64,000 nt of DNA, from contig NZ_CP060634.1 in the NCBI RefSeq assembly GCF_014337195.1, forward strand, positions 2,542,001 through 2,606,000, read 5' to 3'. Shown one piece after another: positions 53,072-62,403 of this stretch. Numbering within the stretch: position 1 is the first letter of the stretch; each line of letters opens with the position of its first letter. The notes below the pieces were generated by a model. It was given only the letters and a program-made list of their open reading frames with translations, did not search any database and was not told the origin of the DNA. Source of the stretch: Qiania dongpingensis (GTDB taxonomy: Bacteria > Bacillota > Clostridia > Lachnospirales > Lachnospiraceae). A program made the position numbers and the translations under genes.

Positions 53072-54130
53072 ATGGAAGGCAAAATGAAAGTAGCAGTCAT
53101 GGAAGGCATCGGAAAGATGGGGTTCACGGAACGGGACATCCCTGCGCCGAAAGCGGACGAGGTGCTGGTAAAGCTGGATTACGTAGGAATCTGCGGTTCC
53201 GATCTCCACTATTATGAGACCGGACGCATTGGTGATTATATAGTAGAGCCCCCCTTTGTGCTGGGACATGAGCCCGGCGGCGTCGTAGTGGAGGTGGGAG
53301 CTGATGTAAAGCATCTGAAGGTCGGGGACAGGGTCGCTCTGGAGCCTGGAAAGACTTGCGGACACTGCGAGTTCTGCAGAGAGGGAAAATATAATCTCTG
53401 TCCGGATGTGATCTTTTTTGCGACTCCGCCGGTGGACGGTGTGTTCCAGGAGTATGTGGCCCATGAGGCGGATCTTTGCTTCAAGCTTCCGGAAAATGTG
53501 AGCACTCTGGAGGGCGCTCTGATCGAGCCCCTGGCGGTCGGCTTCCATGCGGCGCAGCAGGGAGGCGCTCATGCCGGACAGACTGCGGTCGTGACAGGTT
53601 CCGGCTGCATTGGACTGGTTTCCATGATGGCGCTGAAAGCCATGGGAGTGTCCAAGGTGTATGTGGTGGACATCATGGAAAAACGTCTGGAAAAGGCCAT
53701 GGAGCTGGGAGCGACCGGAGTGATAAACGGAAAAGAGCAGAACGTGGTCGAAGAGGTGAGACGTCTCACCGGCGGCAAGGGATGCGATCTCGTGATCGAG
53801 ACGGCCGGGACGGAGATCACCACCAGACAGGCCATTGAATTTACGAAAAAAGGCGCGACCATCGTGCTGGTGGGGTATTCCAAGAGCGGAGAGCTGACGC
53901 TGCCCATCAGTCTGGCCTTGGATAAGGAGCTTACGTTTAAGACGGTATTCCGCTATCGCCACATCTATCCCATGGCAATCGAAGCAGTTGCCGAGGGAAA
54001 AGTGAACCTGAAAGGTATTGTGACCGATGTTTTCGATCTGGACGACGTACAGAAGGGGATGGATTACAGCATCAACAATAAGGCGGAGATTGTAAAGGGA
54101 GTTATTAAGATCAACAAAGAAGCAGAATGA
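53072..54130 (+). CDS. Zinc-dependent polyol dehydrogenase (sorbitol/xylitol type)
   Basis: The protein has 352 residues, MDR family. Catalytic zinc: C in GICGSDLHYYETG, H-E in GHEPGGVVVEVG. Structural zinc: CGHCEFCREGKYNLC. The Rossmann turn is TGSGCIGLVSMMAL. The closest pattern is sorbitol/L-iditol or xylitol dehydrogenase. GGAGGAGGG precedes the ATG. It is followed 50 bp later by an SDR reductase, so the pair may interconvert ketoses and polyols. Confidence 0.9.
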   Translation: MEGKMKVAVMEGIGKMGFTERDIPAPKADEVLVKLDYVGICGSDLHYYETGRIGDYIVEPPFVLGHEPGGVVVEVGADVKHLKVGDRVALEPGKTCGHCEFCREGKYNLCPDVIFFATPPVDGVFQEYVAHEADLCFKLPENVSTLEGALIEPLAVGFHAAQQGGAHAGQTAVVTGSGCIGLVSMMALKAMGVSKVYVVDIMEKRLEKAMELGATGVINGKEQNVVEEVRRLTGGKGCDLVIETAGTEITTRQAIEFTKKGATIVLVGYSKSGELTLPISLALDKELTFKTVFRYRHIYPMAIEAVAEGKVNLKGIVTDVFDLDDVQKGMDYSINNKAEIVKGVIKINKEAE

Positions 54131-54180
54131 CAAAAGTATGAAACCGTGTGAACATAAAACAGATGGAAAAGGAGAACGAT

Positions 54181-54948
54181 ATGAGTTATTTGGATGAAGT
54201 ATTTGGATTGACAGGAAAAGTTGCGATCGTGACCGGCGGCGGAAGAGGCATCGGACAGACTGTTGCCATCGGTCTGGCAAAGGCTGGCGCAGAGGTAGTC
54301 ATCATTGCGAGAAGCAATGCGGATGAAACGGTTGAGAAGATTACGGCGGAGGGCGGAAAATGTTATTTCGTCAGGGCCGATGTGACAAAAGAGGCCGATG
54401 TGGACGCAGCGCTGGCTGAGATCATGAAAAAATCGGGCCACATTGATGTGCTGTTCAACAATGCCGGAATCTGTAAGCACCAGGGGACCTTTGAAGCATC
54501 CATCGAGGACTGGAGAGAAGTGATCGACGTGAACCTGACCGGCGAATATATCATGGCCCGCGCCGTTGGAAAGATCATGGCAGACAACGGTATTCACGGA
54601 AGCATCATCAATATGGCTTCCATGTCCGGGACCATTGCCAATATTCCCCAGTGGCAGTGCTCTTATAACGCTTCCAAGGCCGGCGTTATGCACATGACCC
54701 GTTCCCTGGCCCTTGAGTGGGCAGAGTATGGTATCCGCGTGAACAGCCTGAGCCCCGGATATATCGCGACTCCCATGTCTGTGGATACTCCTCAGGAGCT
54801 TAAAGATGCGTGGCTGCCTTTGATGCCGATGCACCGCATGGGCAAGCCTGAAGAACTGATTCCCGCCGTACTGTATCTGGCCAGCGACGCCTCCGGCTAT
54901 ACCAATGGAAGCGACGCAATCGTGGACGGCGCTTATACCTGCTTCTAA
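54181..54948 (+). CDS. SDR-family polyol/ketose oxidoreductase
   Basis: The protein has 255 residues, a classical SDR. TGGGRGIGQTVAIGLA (cofactor), NNAGIC, catalytic Ser in NMASMSG, Tyr-x3-Lys in CSYNASKAGVMH, and SPGYIATPMS. The pattern is close to sorbose reductase/xylulose-type enzymes. The start at 54181 is chosen for AAAGGAGAACG. It probably works in sequence with the zinc dehydrogenase before it. Confidence 0.9.
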   Translation: MSYLDEVFGLTGKVAIVTGGGRGIGQTVAIGLAKAGAEVVIIARSNADETVEKITAEGGKCYFVRADVTKEADVDAALAEIMKKSGHIDVLFNNAGICKHQGTFEASIEDWREVIDVNLTGEYIMARAVGKIMADNGIHGSIINMASMSGTIANIPQWQCSYNASKAGVMHMTRSLALEWAEYGIRVNSLSPGYIATPMSVDTPQELKDAWLPLMPMHRMGKPEELIPAVLYLASDASGYTNGSDAIVDGAYTCF

Positions 54949-54974
54949 AGTCATTATTTCAATATACCCATTGG

Positions 54975-55008
54975 AAAAGGATGTGCCGATTGTTCGGTAC
55001 ATCCTTTT
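54975..55008. terminator. Bidirectional terminator between convergent genes
   Basis: AAAAGGATGTGCCGA (54975-54989) pairs with TCGGTACATCCTTTT (54994-55008). The A and T flanks serve both strands. Confidence 0.88.
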
Positions 55009-55012
55009 CACT

Positions 55013-55435
55013 TCAAGAGGGCCGCTTTTTCCTGCACGGGCAGGTATATTTTTCAAAAAACAGCCCCAGGGCAAACCAGAGCGGCGCGAAATCCAGGCGG
55101 ATGAGACCGTCCACATTGAGCTTGGCGCCGCTGTAATCCCAAGGACAGCGGCCGACTTTCCGCAGAAGCCAGCCCGTACAGTATTCGGTGATGAAGATCA
55201 ATCCGGTATAGATTCCTCCGCGGCAGAGAGGGCTCTTGTTCAGTAGATCGCTGTGAGAGCAGAGGGTGCGGCTGATCGGGTTGATGGCTGCCGCCATACC
55301 GTAGATTGGGAACATAAAGAGAGAGGTCTGTCCGATCATACGCTTGTCATGCTCCATCGTGCGGGAGATCAGGCTGCTGAAACATAGCTCGGCGGTCCAG
55401 CCTGCCAGACCGCATTTAATAAAGTTGTTTTCCAT
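55013..55435 (-). CDS. Putative ABC-transporter-type membrane protein (CmpB family)
   Basis: The protein has 140 residues with four hydrophobic segments. FMFPIYGMAAAINPISRTL, YTGLIFITEYCTGWLLRKVG and CPWDYSGAKLNVDGLIRLDF then APLWFALGLFFE are the signature of the ABC_trans_CmpB (DUF1113) family of Clostridia. A true transport role has not been shown for most members. It is convergent with the SDR gene. Confidence 0.85.
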   Translation of the reverse strand: MENNFIKCGLAGWTAELCFSSLISRTMEHDKRMIGQTSLFMFPIYGMAAAINPISRTLCSHSDLLNKSPLCRGGIYTGLIFITEYCTGWLLRKVGRCPWDYSGAKLNVDGLIRLDFAPLWFALGLFFEKYTCPCRKKRPS

Positions 55436-55588
55436 GGGGTTAGTATGAGAAATGTATAAAAAAATATGCAGGAAAAAAGCGGTTTTCCTTCGGGAAAGGT
55501 TGATTTTGACGGGAAACGTGATAGTATAAAATGATGGATGACAAATAATACATTAATGAACGGACATCCGGGGAGCAGAGAGAGCACA

Positions 55589-56899
55589 ATGGACTTTACG
55601 GAAGCAATCGACTATATCGATCAAGTCACGAAGAAAAAAAATATTGTTCTGGGACTTTCCTCCATGAGAGAACTCCTTTCCCGACTGGGAAATCCACAGG
55701 ATGATCTTTCTTTTATCCATATAGCGGGAACCAATGGAAAGGGATCTACGCTGGCCTTTATCGCGTCGGTATGCAGGGCGGCCGGCTGCCGTGTGGGGAG
55801 GTACAATTCTCCTTCTGTCTTTTCCTATTGTGAGAAGATCCAGATAAACGGTGTGCCCATATCGGAGGCCGATGTGGCGCGCCTGATGACGGAGGTTCGG
55901 ACGGCGGCTGATTCTATGGAAGCGGATGGGCTTTCCTGTCCGACGGCATTTGAGATAGAAACGGCTGTGAGCTTCCTTTATTTCCGTGAACAGAACTGTG
56001 AGCTTGTGGCGCTGGAGACCGGCATGGGAGGAGAGACGGACGCCACCAACGTGGTGAAGACCACGGTTTGCAGCGTGATCACGTCGGTCAGTATGGATCA
56101 CATGAAGTTCCTGGGGAATACCCTGGAGGAGATCGCCCGCGTGAAGGGCGGTATCATCAAGCAGGGGCGTCCGACGGTCCTCTGCGGTCAGAGCAGTACG
56201 GTGACCGAGGTTATCCGAGGAATATGCAGGGAAAAGGAGTCTCCTTTAAGGATATCCCGCCCGGAAACAGTGAAGATCGTGGAGACTGGGGCGGACGGGA
56301 CAGTCTTTGATTATGGCCCCTACCGCGGGGTGAAGATCCCTCTTCTTGGAGCATATCAGGTGATTAATGCAAGTACGGCTCTCGAAGTGGTTGAAATTCT
56401 TAAGGAATTGGGCTATGATATTGAAGTGAGCGCGGTTTACGAGGGTATGGCGTCGGTGGTATGGCCGGGCAGGTTCCAAAAGCTTTTGGACAGGCCGGTA
56501 TTTGTGATCGACGGAGCGCATAATCCGGAGGCGGCGCAGAGACTCAGGGATTCCATAAACTTGTATTTTACAAACAAAAGAATTTTATATATAATGGGGA
56601 TATTGGCAGATAAGGATTACCGGGAGATCACAGCAATCACCGCGCCCTTGGCGGAGCGGATCTATACAGTGACACCGGGAAGTCCCAGAGCCCTTCCGGC
56701 AGAGACGCTTAAAGCCTGTATCGAAGGTCAGGCGGAGACTGTCGGCTTCCACGGGACGGTGGAAGCAAAGGGAAGTCTTTCGAAGGCTGTGAAAGACAGC
56801 CTGAGCTGGGCGGGGGAAGAGGATGTGATTCTGGCGTTCGGTTCCTTGTCTTATCTGGGAGAACTGTCAAATGTCTTAAAGGAGAATATCCATGATTGA
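55589..56899 (+). CDS. folC: Folylpolyglutamate synthase/dihydrofolate synthase
   Basis: The protein has 436 residues. P-loop [18 protein letters not shown], then [37 protein letters not shown] and [17 protein letters not shown] are the Mur-ligase-type FolC motifs. It adds glutamate to dihydropteroate and folates. The start at 55589 fits the family; an earlier ATG at 55556 is possible. It leads the folate operon and overlaps folE by 8 bp. Confidence 0.93.
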   Translation: MDFTEAIDYIDQVTKKKNIVLGLSSMRELLSRLGNPQDDLSFIHIAGTNGKGSTLAFIASVCRAAGCRVGRYNSPSVFSYCEKIQINGVPISEADVARLMTEVRTAADSMEADGLSCPTAFEIETAVSFLYFREQNCELVALETGMGGETDATNVVKTTVCSVITSVSMDHMKFLGNTLEEIARVKGGIIKQGRPTVLCGQSSTVTEVIRGICREKESPLRISRPETVKIVETGADGTVFDYGPYRGVKIPLLGAYQVINASTALEVVEILKELGYDIEVSAVYEGMASVVWPGRFQKLLDRPVFVIDGAHNPEAAQRLRDSINLYFTNKRILYIMGILADKDYREITAITAPLAERIYTVTPGSPRALPAETLKACIEGQAETVGFHGTVEAKGSLSKAVKDSLSWAGEEDVILAFGSLSYLGELSNVLKENIHD

Positions 56900-57446
56900 T
56901 AGAGAGAAAATCGAAGCGGCCGTCCGCCTTATGCTGGAGGGCCTGGGAGAGGATATCAACCGTGAGGGCCTGGTCGGGACTCCGGACAGGATCGCACGGA
57001 TGTGCGAGGAGATATACGGCGGTACCGATGAAGAAGTGGCGGTGCATCTTTCCAAGACGTTTCCGGCGTCCGGAAATGAGATCGTACTGGAAAAGGACAT
57101 TGCCCTTTACTCCATGTGTGAGCATCATCTGCTGCCTTTTTACGGCAAAGCCCATGTGGCCTATGTGCCTGACGGCCGCGTGGTGGGTCTCAGCAAGCTG
57201 GCCCGTACGGTGGATGCATTTGCCAGAAGGCCTCAGATTCAGGAGCAGCTGACGGCGCAGATCGCCGACGCCCTCATGACATATTTGAAGCCAAAGGGCT
57301 CTATGGTCGTCATCGAGGCCGAGCATATGTGCATGACCATGCGGGGAATCCGGAAGCCGGGCGCGCAGACCATGACCTATGTCTGCCGCGGTGCATTCAA
57401 AGAGGATCCGGCTCTCTGCGAACGGGTATTTTCTATGATACGCTGA
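56892..57446 (+). CDS. folE: GTP cyclohydrolase I
   Basis: The protein has 184 residues. [20 protein letters not shown], the zinc site [40 protein letters not shown] and [15 protein letters not shown] make FolE certain. It converts GTP to dihydroneopterin triphosphate, the first step of folate synthesis. Translation is coupled to folC. A hairpin follows, so part of the operon may stop here. Confidence 0.96.
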   Translation: MIDREKIEAAVRLMLEGLGEDINREGLVGTPDRIARMCEEIYGGTDEEVAVHLSKTFPASGNEIVLEKDIALYSMCEHHLLPFYGKAHVAYVPDGRVVGLSKLARTVDAFARRPQIQEQLTAQIADALMTYLKPKGSMVVIEAEHMCMTMRGIRKPGAQTMTYVCRGAFKEDPALCERVFSMIR

Positions 57447-57478
57447 TCAAAAGCCGGATAAGACTGTTTCCGCTCAGT

Positions 57479-57545
57479 TAAAAGCCTTGCTGCCGAGCAG
57501 GGAGCTTTTGCTCCTTTTATGCGCCGGCGGAGGGCTTTTATTTTG
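57479..57545 (+). terminator. Probable terminator after folE
   Basis: AAAAGCC (57479 on) and GGGCTTTT (about 57533-57540) close a long GC-rich hairpin with an inner GGAGCTTTTGCTCC stem, followed by ATTTTG. A TATAAT-like box follows at about 57559. Confidence 0.6.
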
Positions 57546-57599
57546 TTTTTATCTATGCTATAATTACTCTGATTATGCGTAGAAAGGCATGGGCAGATT

Positions 57600-58082
57600 A
57601 TGGAACGAGTGAATCAGATCATTCAGCATGAGACCTTCATCCGGGAGCTTAAGAAGCTGTCCCGCCTGGAGCGGGACAGGGTGTACTGCCGCCACGATAT
57701 CGACCACCTGCTGAGCGTGGCGCGGGTGGCATATATCACGGCGCTGGAAGAAGAGCTTACGGTCAGGAAGGAAATGATATATGCAGCGGCCCTTCTCCAT
57801 GACATTGGACGGGCAAGCCAGTATGAGACGGGGATTCCTCACGACCGGGCAGGCGCGCTGCTGGCGGAGACTGTTTTAAAGGACTGCGGCTTTGATGAAG
57901 ACGAGACCGCGGAGATTCTGGACGCTGTCGGGCGGCACCGTTCCAAAAGTGAAGCGGAGGAACGGCCTCTCGCCAGGCTTTTGTACGCGGCGGACAAGAA
58001 ATCCAGGGCCTGTTTTGCCTGCAAAGTACAGGCGTCCTGCAACTGGCCTCTGGAAAAGAAAAATTTTAATATCAAACGATAG
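57600..58082 (+). CDS. HD-domain phosphohydrolase in the folate operon
   Basis: The protein has 160 residues. The metal-binding HD pattern is CRHDIDHLLSVARVAYI and AALLHDIGRASQYE, with HDRAGALLAETVL further on and a Cys-rich end (ACFACKVQASCNWP). It lies between folE and folP. Folate synthesis needs a phosphatase for dihydroneopterin triphosphate that is missing in many genomes, so this enzyme is a candidate, by context only. The start has no strong ribosome site but follows GGGCAG. Confidence 0.8.
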   Translation: MERVNQIIQHETFIRELKKLSRLERDRVYCRHDIDHLLSVARVAYITALEEELTVRKEMIYAAALLHDIGRASQYETGIPHDRAGALLAETVLKDCGFDEDETAEILDAVGRHRSKSEAEERPLARLLYAADKKSRACFACKVQASCNWPLEKKNFNIKR

Positions 58083-58100
58083 GGACGGGAAGGCGACAGT

Positions 58101-58913
58101 ATGAAGATCGGAGACAGAGAGTTTGAGATTGGAAAGCACACGTATATCATGGGAATCCTGAATGTCACGCCGGATTCATTTTCAGACGGAGGGAAATGGA
58201 ACCGTCTGGACGCGGCGCTTAAGCATGCGGAGGACATGCTCTCAGAGGGGGCGGATATCATTGACATAGGCGGGGAATCCACCAGGCCGGGGTACGGCGA
58301 GGTGCTTCCCGATGAAGAAGAAATGGAACGGGTCCTTCCGGTCATCGAGGCTGTGAAGGAACGGTTTGAAACGCCGATTTCCATTGATACATATAAAAGC
58401 GGGGTGGCGGAGGCGGCGGTCAAAGCCGGCGCCCATCTGATCAATGATATTTGGGGATGCAGATATGACGAGAAGATGGCCGGGGTGATCGCGAAGTATG
58501 GAGTCTGCTGCTGTCTGATGCATAACAGGAAGGAACCGGTATATGAGAATTATCTGGAGGAAGTGGCAGACGATCTGAAAAAATCGGCGGCGATCGCGAA
58601 AAAAGCGGGGGTGGCGGATGATAAGATCATCCTGGATCCCGGCATCGGTTTTGGAAAGACTTACGAACACAATCTGAGACTTATGAATCACCTGGAGATA
58701 CTGGCGGGGCTGGGATATCCCGTGCTTTTGGGAACATCCAGAAAGTCCATGATCGGGCTCACGCTGGATCTGCCGGCTGCAGAAAGGCTGGAAGGGACTC
58801 TGGCGACTACAGTCATGGGTGTCATGAAGGGCTGCGCCTTTGTGCGCGTCCACGACGTGAAATCGAATAAAAGGGCGGTTCTGATGACGGAAGCTATTCT
58901 GAACGCGAAATGA
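58101..58913 (+). CDS. folP: Dihydropteroate synthase
   Basis: The protein has 270 residues. MGILNVTPDSFSDGGKW, DIIDIGGESTRPGYGEVLPD, ISIDTYKSGVAEAAVKAGAH, IILDPGIGFGKTYEHNL and LLGTSRKSMIG are the complete DHPS signature. It joins pABA to the pterin and is the sulfonamide target. It lies 18 bp after the HD gene. Confidence 0.96.
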   Translation: MKIGDREFEIGKHTYIMGILNVTPDSFSDGGKWNRLDAALKHAEDMLSEGADIIDIGGESTRPGYGEVLPDEEEMERVLPVIEAVKERFETPISIDTYKSGVAEAAVKAGAHLINDIWGCRYDEKMAGVIAKYGVCCCLMHNRKEPVYENYLEEVADDLKKSAAIAKKAGVADDKIILDPGIGFGKTYEHNLRLMNHLEILAGLGYPVLLGTSRKSMIGLTLDLPAAERLEGTLATTVMGVMKGCAFVRVHDVKSNKRAVLMTEAILNAK

Positions 58914-58978
58914 CCGGACCCGGAGGGCAGAAAATCCCGCGGGTGAGCCGCGGATGAAACAGACGAGGAATAAACGCT

Positions 58979-59800
58979 ATGGATAAAATAACCATTCAGA
59001 ATCTGGAGGTATACGCAAATCATGGGGTGTTTCCGGAGGAGACGGCGCTGGGACAAAAATTTCTGGTATGCGCAGAGCTTTGGACGGAGATACGGACCGC
59101 GGGGCGGACCGACGATCTGGAGTATTCCATAAATTATGGGACGGTGTGCCAGGAGATCACCAGATTTATGAAGGAACATACCAGCCGGCTGATAGAGGCG
59201 GTTGCGGAACAGCTGGCGGAGTATCTGCTTCAGACACTGCCGCTTTTAAAAGGGATTACTTTGGAGATCAAAAAACCCTGGGCGCCGGTGGGACTGCCTC
59301 TCGATACCGTATCGGTGAAGATTGAGCGGTGCTGGCACAGAGCTTATGTGGCCTTTGGCTCCAATATGGGGGACAGGAGATCTCATATTGATTCGGGGAT
59401 ACAGGTTCTGCGGGATGATCCGGCGATTCGTGTGGGCAGCATTTCGGATATGATCGTCACGGAGCCTTACGGCGGGGTGGAGCAGGAGGATTTCCTAAAT
59501 GGCTGCCTGGAGCTGGAGACTCTGCTCACTCCCATGGAGCTGCTGGCTGTCCTCCAGAAGGCGGAGCAGAAGGAAAACCGGGAAAGGCTGGTCCACTGGG
59601 GACCGAGGACTTTAGACATGGACTTGCTGTTTTATGACGACGAAGTCCTAGAGGAGCCGGAGCTGGCAGTACCTCATCCGGAGATACCAAAGCGCAGGTT
59701 TGTTCTGGAGCCTTTATCGCAGATCGCTCCTTATAAGATGCATCCGGTATTGAAAAAACGGGTGAAGGAGCTTTTAGAGGAACTTTCAGACAGGGAATAA
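58979..59800 (+). CDS. folBK: Bifunctional dihydroneopterin aldolase/HPPK
   Basis: The protein has 273 residues. Residues 1-~118 are FolB (MDKITIQNLEVYANHGVFPE, KPWAPVGLPLDTVSVKIER). Residues ~120-273 are FolK (AYVAFGSNMGDRRSHIDSGI, HWGPRTLDMDLLFYDD, HPEIPKRRFVLEPLSQIAP). The fusion performs two consecutive pterin steps before FolP and is common in Lachnospiraceae. Co-transcribed with folP. Confidence 0.95.
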   Translation: MDKITIQNLEVYANHGVFPEETALGQKFLVCAELWTEIRTAGRTDDLEYSINYGTVCQEITRFMKEHTSRLIEAVAEQLAEYLLQTLPLLKGITLEIKKPWAPVGLPLDTVSVKIERCWHRAYVAFGSNMGDRRSHIDSGIQVLRDDPAIRVGSISDMIVTEPYGGVEQEDFLNGCLELETLLTPMELLAVLQKAEQKENRERLVHWGPRTLDMDLLFYDDEVLEEPELAVPHPEIPKRRFVLEPLSQIAPYKMHPVLKKRVKELLEELSDRE

Positions 59801-59835
59801 GTGCTTTGCGGCATAGGAGTGTGGGAGAAGAAAAG

Positions 59836-60999
59836 ATGGATTTAAGCGAGCTCAGAAAAGAGATTGACGATATCGACAGAGATTTGGTGCAGATGTTTGA
59901 AAAGCGTATGGCTCTCTGCCAGGAGGTGGCGGAGTATAAGATAAAGACGGGCATGCAGGTACTGGACAGGAAACGGGAGGTGGAGAAGCTGGAGGCTATC
60001 CAGCAGATGGCGGACTCCGATTTCAACCGTTATGGCGTCCATGAATTGTTCACTCAGATCATGGCAATCAGCCGGAAGCTGCAGTATCAGCTGCTGGCGG
60101 ATAAAGGGGTCATCACCGGTCTGCCCTTTGAGATGGTGCCGAACCTGCAGAAATCCCGGGCCAATGTGGTTTTCCAGGGAGTGGAGGGGGCGTACAGTCA
60201 TGTGGCTGCTCTCCAGTTTTTCGGGGAAAAGGCAAAGGTATTCCATGTGAAGACCTGGGATGACGCCATGAAAGCCATCTGCGCAGGAACGGCTGATTTT
60301 GCGGTACTTCCCATAGAGAATTCTTCGGCAGGGAGTGTATCGGATGTCTATGACCTGCTGGTGAAATACGATAACTATATCGTGGGGGAGACTTTTGTAA
60401 AGGTGGATCATGTGCTTTTGGGACTGCCGGAGGCGGAGATCTCCGATATCCAGACGGTCTATTCCCACCCCCAGGGGCTGATGCAGTGCAGCCGTTTTCT
60501 GGAGGAGCACAGGGAGCTTACGAAATACAGCACCAGCAATACGGCCCTCAGCGCCAAGCGGGTGCAGGAAGAAAAGGATATCACCCATGCGGCCATTGCC
60601 AGCGAAATGGCCGGCAGCTTATACGGCCTTAAGGTCCTGGACCGGAATATCATGAACAGCCGGGGGAATACCACCCGTTTTATCGTGGTGGCCAGCCGGA
60701 AAATGTACGTGGCGGATTCCAATAAGCTTAGTCTCTGTTTTGAAACAAACCACGAGAATGCCGCGCTTTACAACATGCTGTCACATTTGACTTACAACGG
60801 GCTAAATATGCTGAAGCTGGAATCCAGGCCCATCCTGGGACGTCCGTGGGAATTCCGGTTTTTCGTGGACTTTGAAGGGAATCTGGGAGACGCGGGGGTG
60901 AAGAATGCCCTCAGGGGGATTCTGGAGGAAGCCAACTATTTCAGAATCCTGGGCAATTACTATACGGATAAGGGAAAGAACATCGATGAAAACAAATAA
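59836..60999 (+). CDS. pheA: Bifunctional chorismate mutase/prephenate dehydratase
   Basis: The protein has 387 residues. Residues 1-~85 form an AroQ chorismate mutase (LSELRKEIDDIDRDLVQMFE). Residues ~113-290 form a prephenate dehydratase (FQGVEGAYSHVAALQFF, PIENSSAGSVSDVYDLLVKY, NTTRFIVVASR). An ACT domain (LKLESRPILGRPWEFRFFVD) ends it and gives phenylalanine feedback. The start at 59836 follows GGAGAAGAAAAG. Its 3' end overlaps the ATPase gene by 14 bp. Confidence 0.95.
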   Translation: MDLSELRKEIDDIDRDLVQMFEKRMALCQEVAEYKIKTGMQVLDRKREVEKLEAIQQMADSDFNRYGVHELFTQIMAISRKLQYQLLADKGVITGLPFEMVPNLQKSRANVVFQGVEGAYSHVAALQFFGEKAKVFHVKTWDDAMKAICAGTADFAVLPIENSSAGSVSDVYDLLVKYDNYIVGETFVKVDHVLLGLPEAEISDIQTVYSHPQGLMQCSRFLEEHRELTKYSTSNTALSAKRVQEEKDITHAAIASEMAGSLYGLKVLDRNIMNSRGNTTRFIVVASRKMYVADSNKLSLCFETNHENAALYNMLSHLTYNGLNMLKLESRPILGRPWEFRFFVDFEGNLGDAGVKNALRGILEEANYFRILGNYYTDKGKNIDENK

Positions 61000-62251
61000 T
61001 CTGATATTATACCGGGAGCCGGGACATAAAGAGCTTCTGGAAGAGATGGCGGCGCTCATGGAAGGCAGCCGTGTGCCGGACCCCTACAGGATTGCCGGTG
61101 CGCTGGTGGAATTTTCCGCTTCTCATGGGTTTAAGGGGAATCTCTGGCACAGTTTTCTGGCTTATATTCTGGCGACCAATGAAAATGCGTTCAGCACCGC
61201 CTGTGAGATTCGGGGAAAGGTAAAGGGCACCATCAATTCTCTGGCGCGCCACGATTTTGAGATTTTCAAGGAGTGGTTTGACTATGACCTGGAGCGTCTG
61301 GATGAGGAGACGGGGTGCCCGGTATTCGGACTTTTAAAGGATTATGAAAGCACCGGGACTCACAGTAAGATTTTCAACCGGCGCATCCGGGATAATATAC
61401 AGTCTCTGAGCGTGGCTTTGGCGGAAGCGGAGAGTCCGGAAACCTGGCTGGATATCGTTACAGAATTCTACCGGCATTTCGGAGTGGGCAAATTTGGCCT
61501 GCACAAGGCGTTTCGCGTGGAAAGGGAGCAGGAAAAGACCCATATCGTCCCCATAAAGAATATTGAACATGTCTATTTGGATGATCTGGTGGGATATGAA
61601 CTGCAGAAGCAGAAGCTGATAGAGAATACAGAGGCGTTTGTGGAAGGGCGGGAAGCCAACAACTGTCTGCTGTTTGGTGACAGCGGGACAGGGAAGTCCT
61701 CCAGCATCAAGGCTATCCTGCATAAGTATTACGACCAGGGCCTGCGGATGATAGAGATTTACAAGCATCAGTTCCAGGACCTGTCGGCGGTGATCGGACA
61801 GATCAAAAATCGGAATTATAAATTTATTATTTATATGGACGATCTTTCCTTTGAAGAGTTTGAGATAGAATATAAGTATCTGAAGGCCATCATAGAAGGC
61901 GGCCTGGAGGTAAAGCCAGGCAATGTACTGATCTATGCCACCTCCAACAGGCGGCATCTGATTCGGGAGAAATTCAGCGACAAGGAAGAGGTGCGCGAGG
62001 ACATGCACCGTTCTGATACCGTTCAGGAAAAGCTGTCCTTGGTGGCCCGGTTCGGCGTGACGATTTATTATGGAAGACCGGAGCCGAAGGAGTTCCAGAC
62101 AATTGTGAAGACTTTGGCGGAGCGGAACGGCATTTGTATGCCGGAGAAAGAGCTTTTGGCTGAGGCCAATAAATGGGAGCTTTCTCACGGCGGCATATCC
62201 GGCAGAACGGCGACTCAGTTTATCACCTATCTGATGGGAAAGCGGAAATAA
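60986..62251 (+). CDS. DUF815-family AAA ATPase
   Basis: The protein has 421 residues. Walker A: LLFGDSGTGKSSSIKAIL. Walker B: KFIIYMDDLSFEEFEIEY. Arg-finger region: VLIYATSNRRHLIREKFSD. A ~190-residue helical N-terminus precedes the ATPase core. The family (PF05673) is widespread but has no settled function. Overlap with pheA means co-translation, although no metabolic link is evident. Confidence 0.9.
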   Translation: MKTNNLILYREPGHKELLEEMAALMEGSRVPDPYRIAGALVEFSASHGFKGNLWHSFLAYILATNENAFSTACEIRGKVKGTINSLARHDFEIFKEWFDYDLERLDEETGCPVFGLLKDYESTGTHSKIFNRRIRDNIQSLSVALAEAESPETWLDIVTEFYRHFGVGKFGLHKAFRVEREQEKTHIVPIKNIEHVYLDDLVGYELQKQKLIENTEAFVEGREANNCLLFGDSGTGKSSSIKAILHKYYDQGLRMIEIYKHQFQDLSAVIGQIKNRNYKFIIYMDDLSFEEFEIEYKYLKAIIEGGLEVKPGNVLIYATSNRRHLIREKFSDKEEVREDMHRSDTVQEKLSLVARFGVTIYYGRPEPKEFQTIVKTLAERNGICMPEKELLAEANKWELSHGGISGRTATQFITYLMGKRK

Positions 62252-62272
62252 AATTAGAATGATCGGTCAAAA

Positions 62273-62325
62273 AGGGTTTCCCGGCGAAGTCTCCGGAAGG
62301 AGGAATGTCCGGGGAACCCTCTTTA
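62273..62325 (+). terminator. Terminator of the folate-pheA-ATPase run
   Basis: AGGGTTTCCCGG (62273-62284) pairs with CCGGGGAACCCT (62309-62320), followed by CTTTACG. Confidence 0.7.
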
Positions 62326-62403
62326 CGTGTTTCTTACTTGCATTTTAGCTGAAAGATGGAGTAAAATAGTAACAAACGAAGAATTCCGGCGAGGGGTGAT
62401 AAA

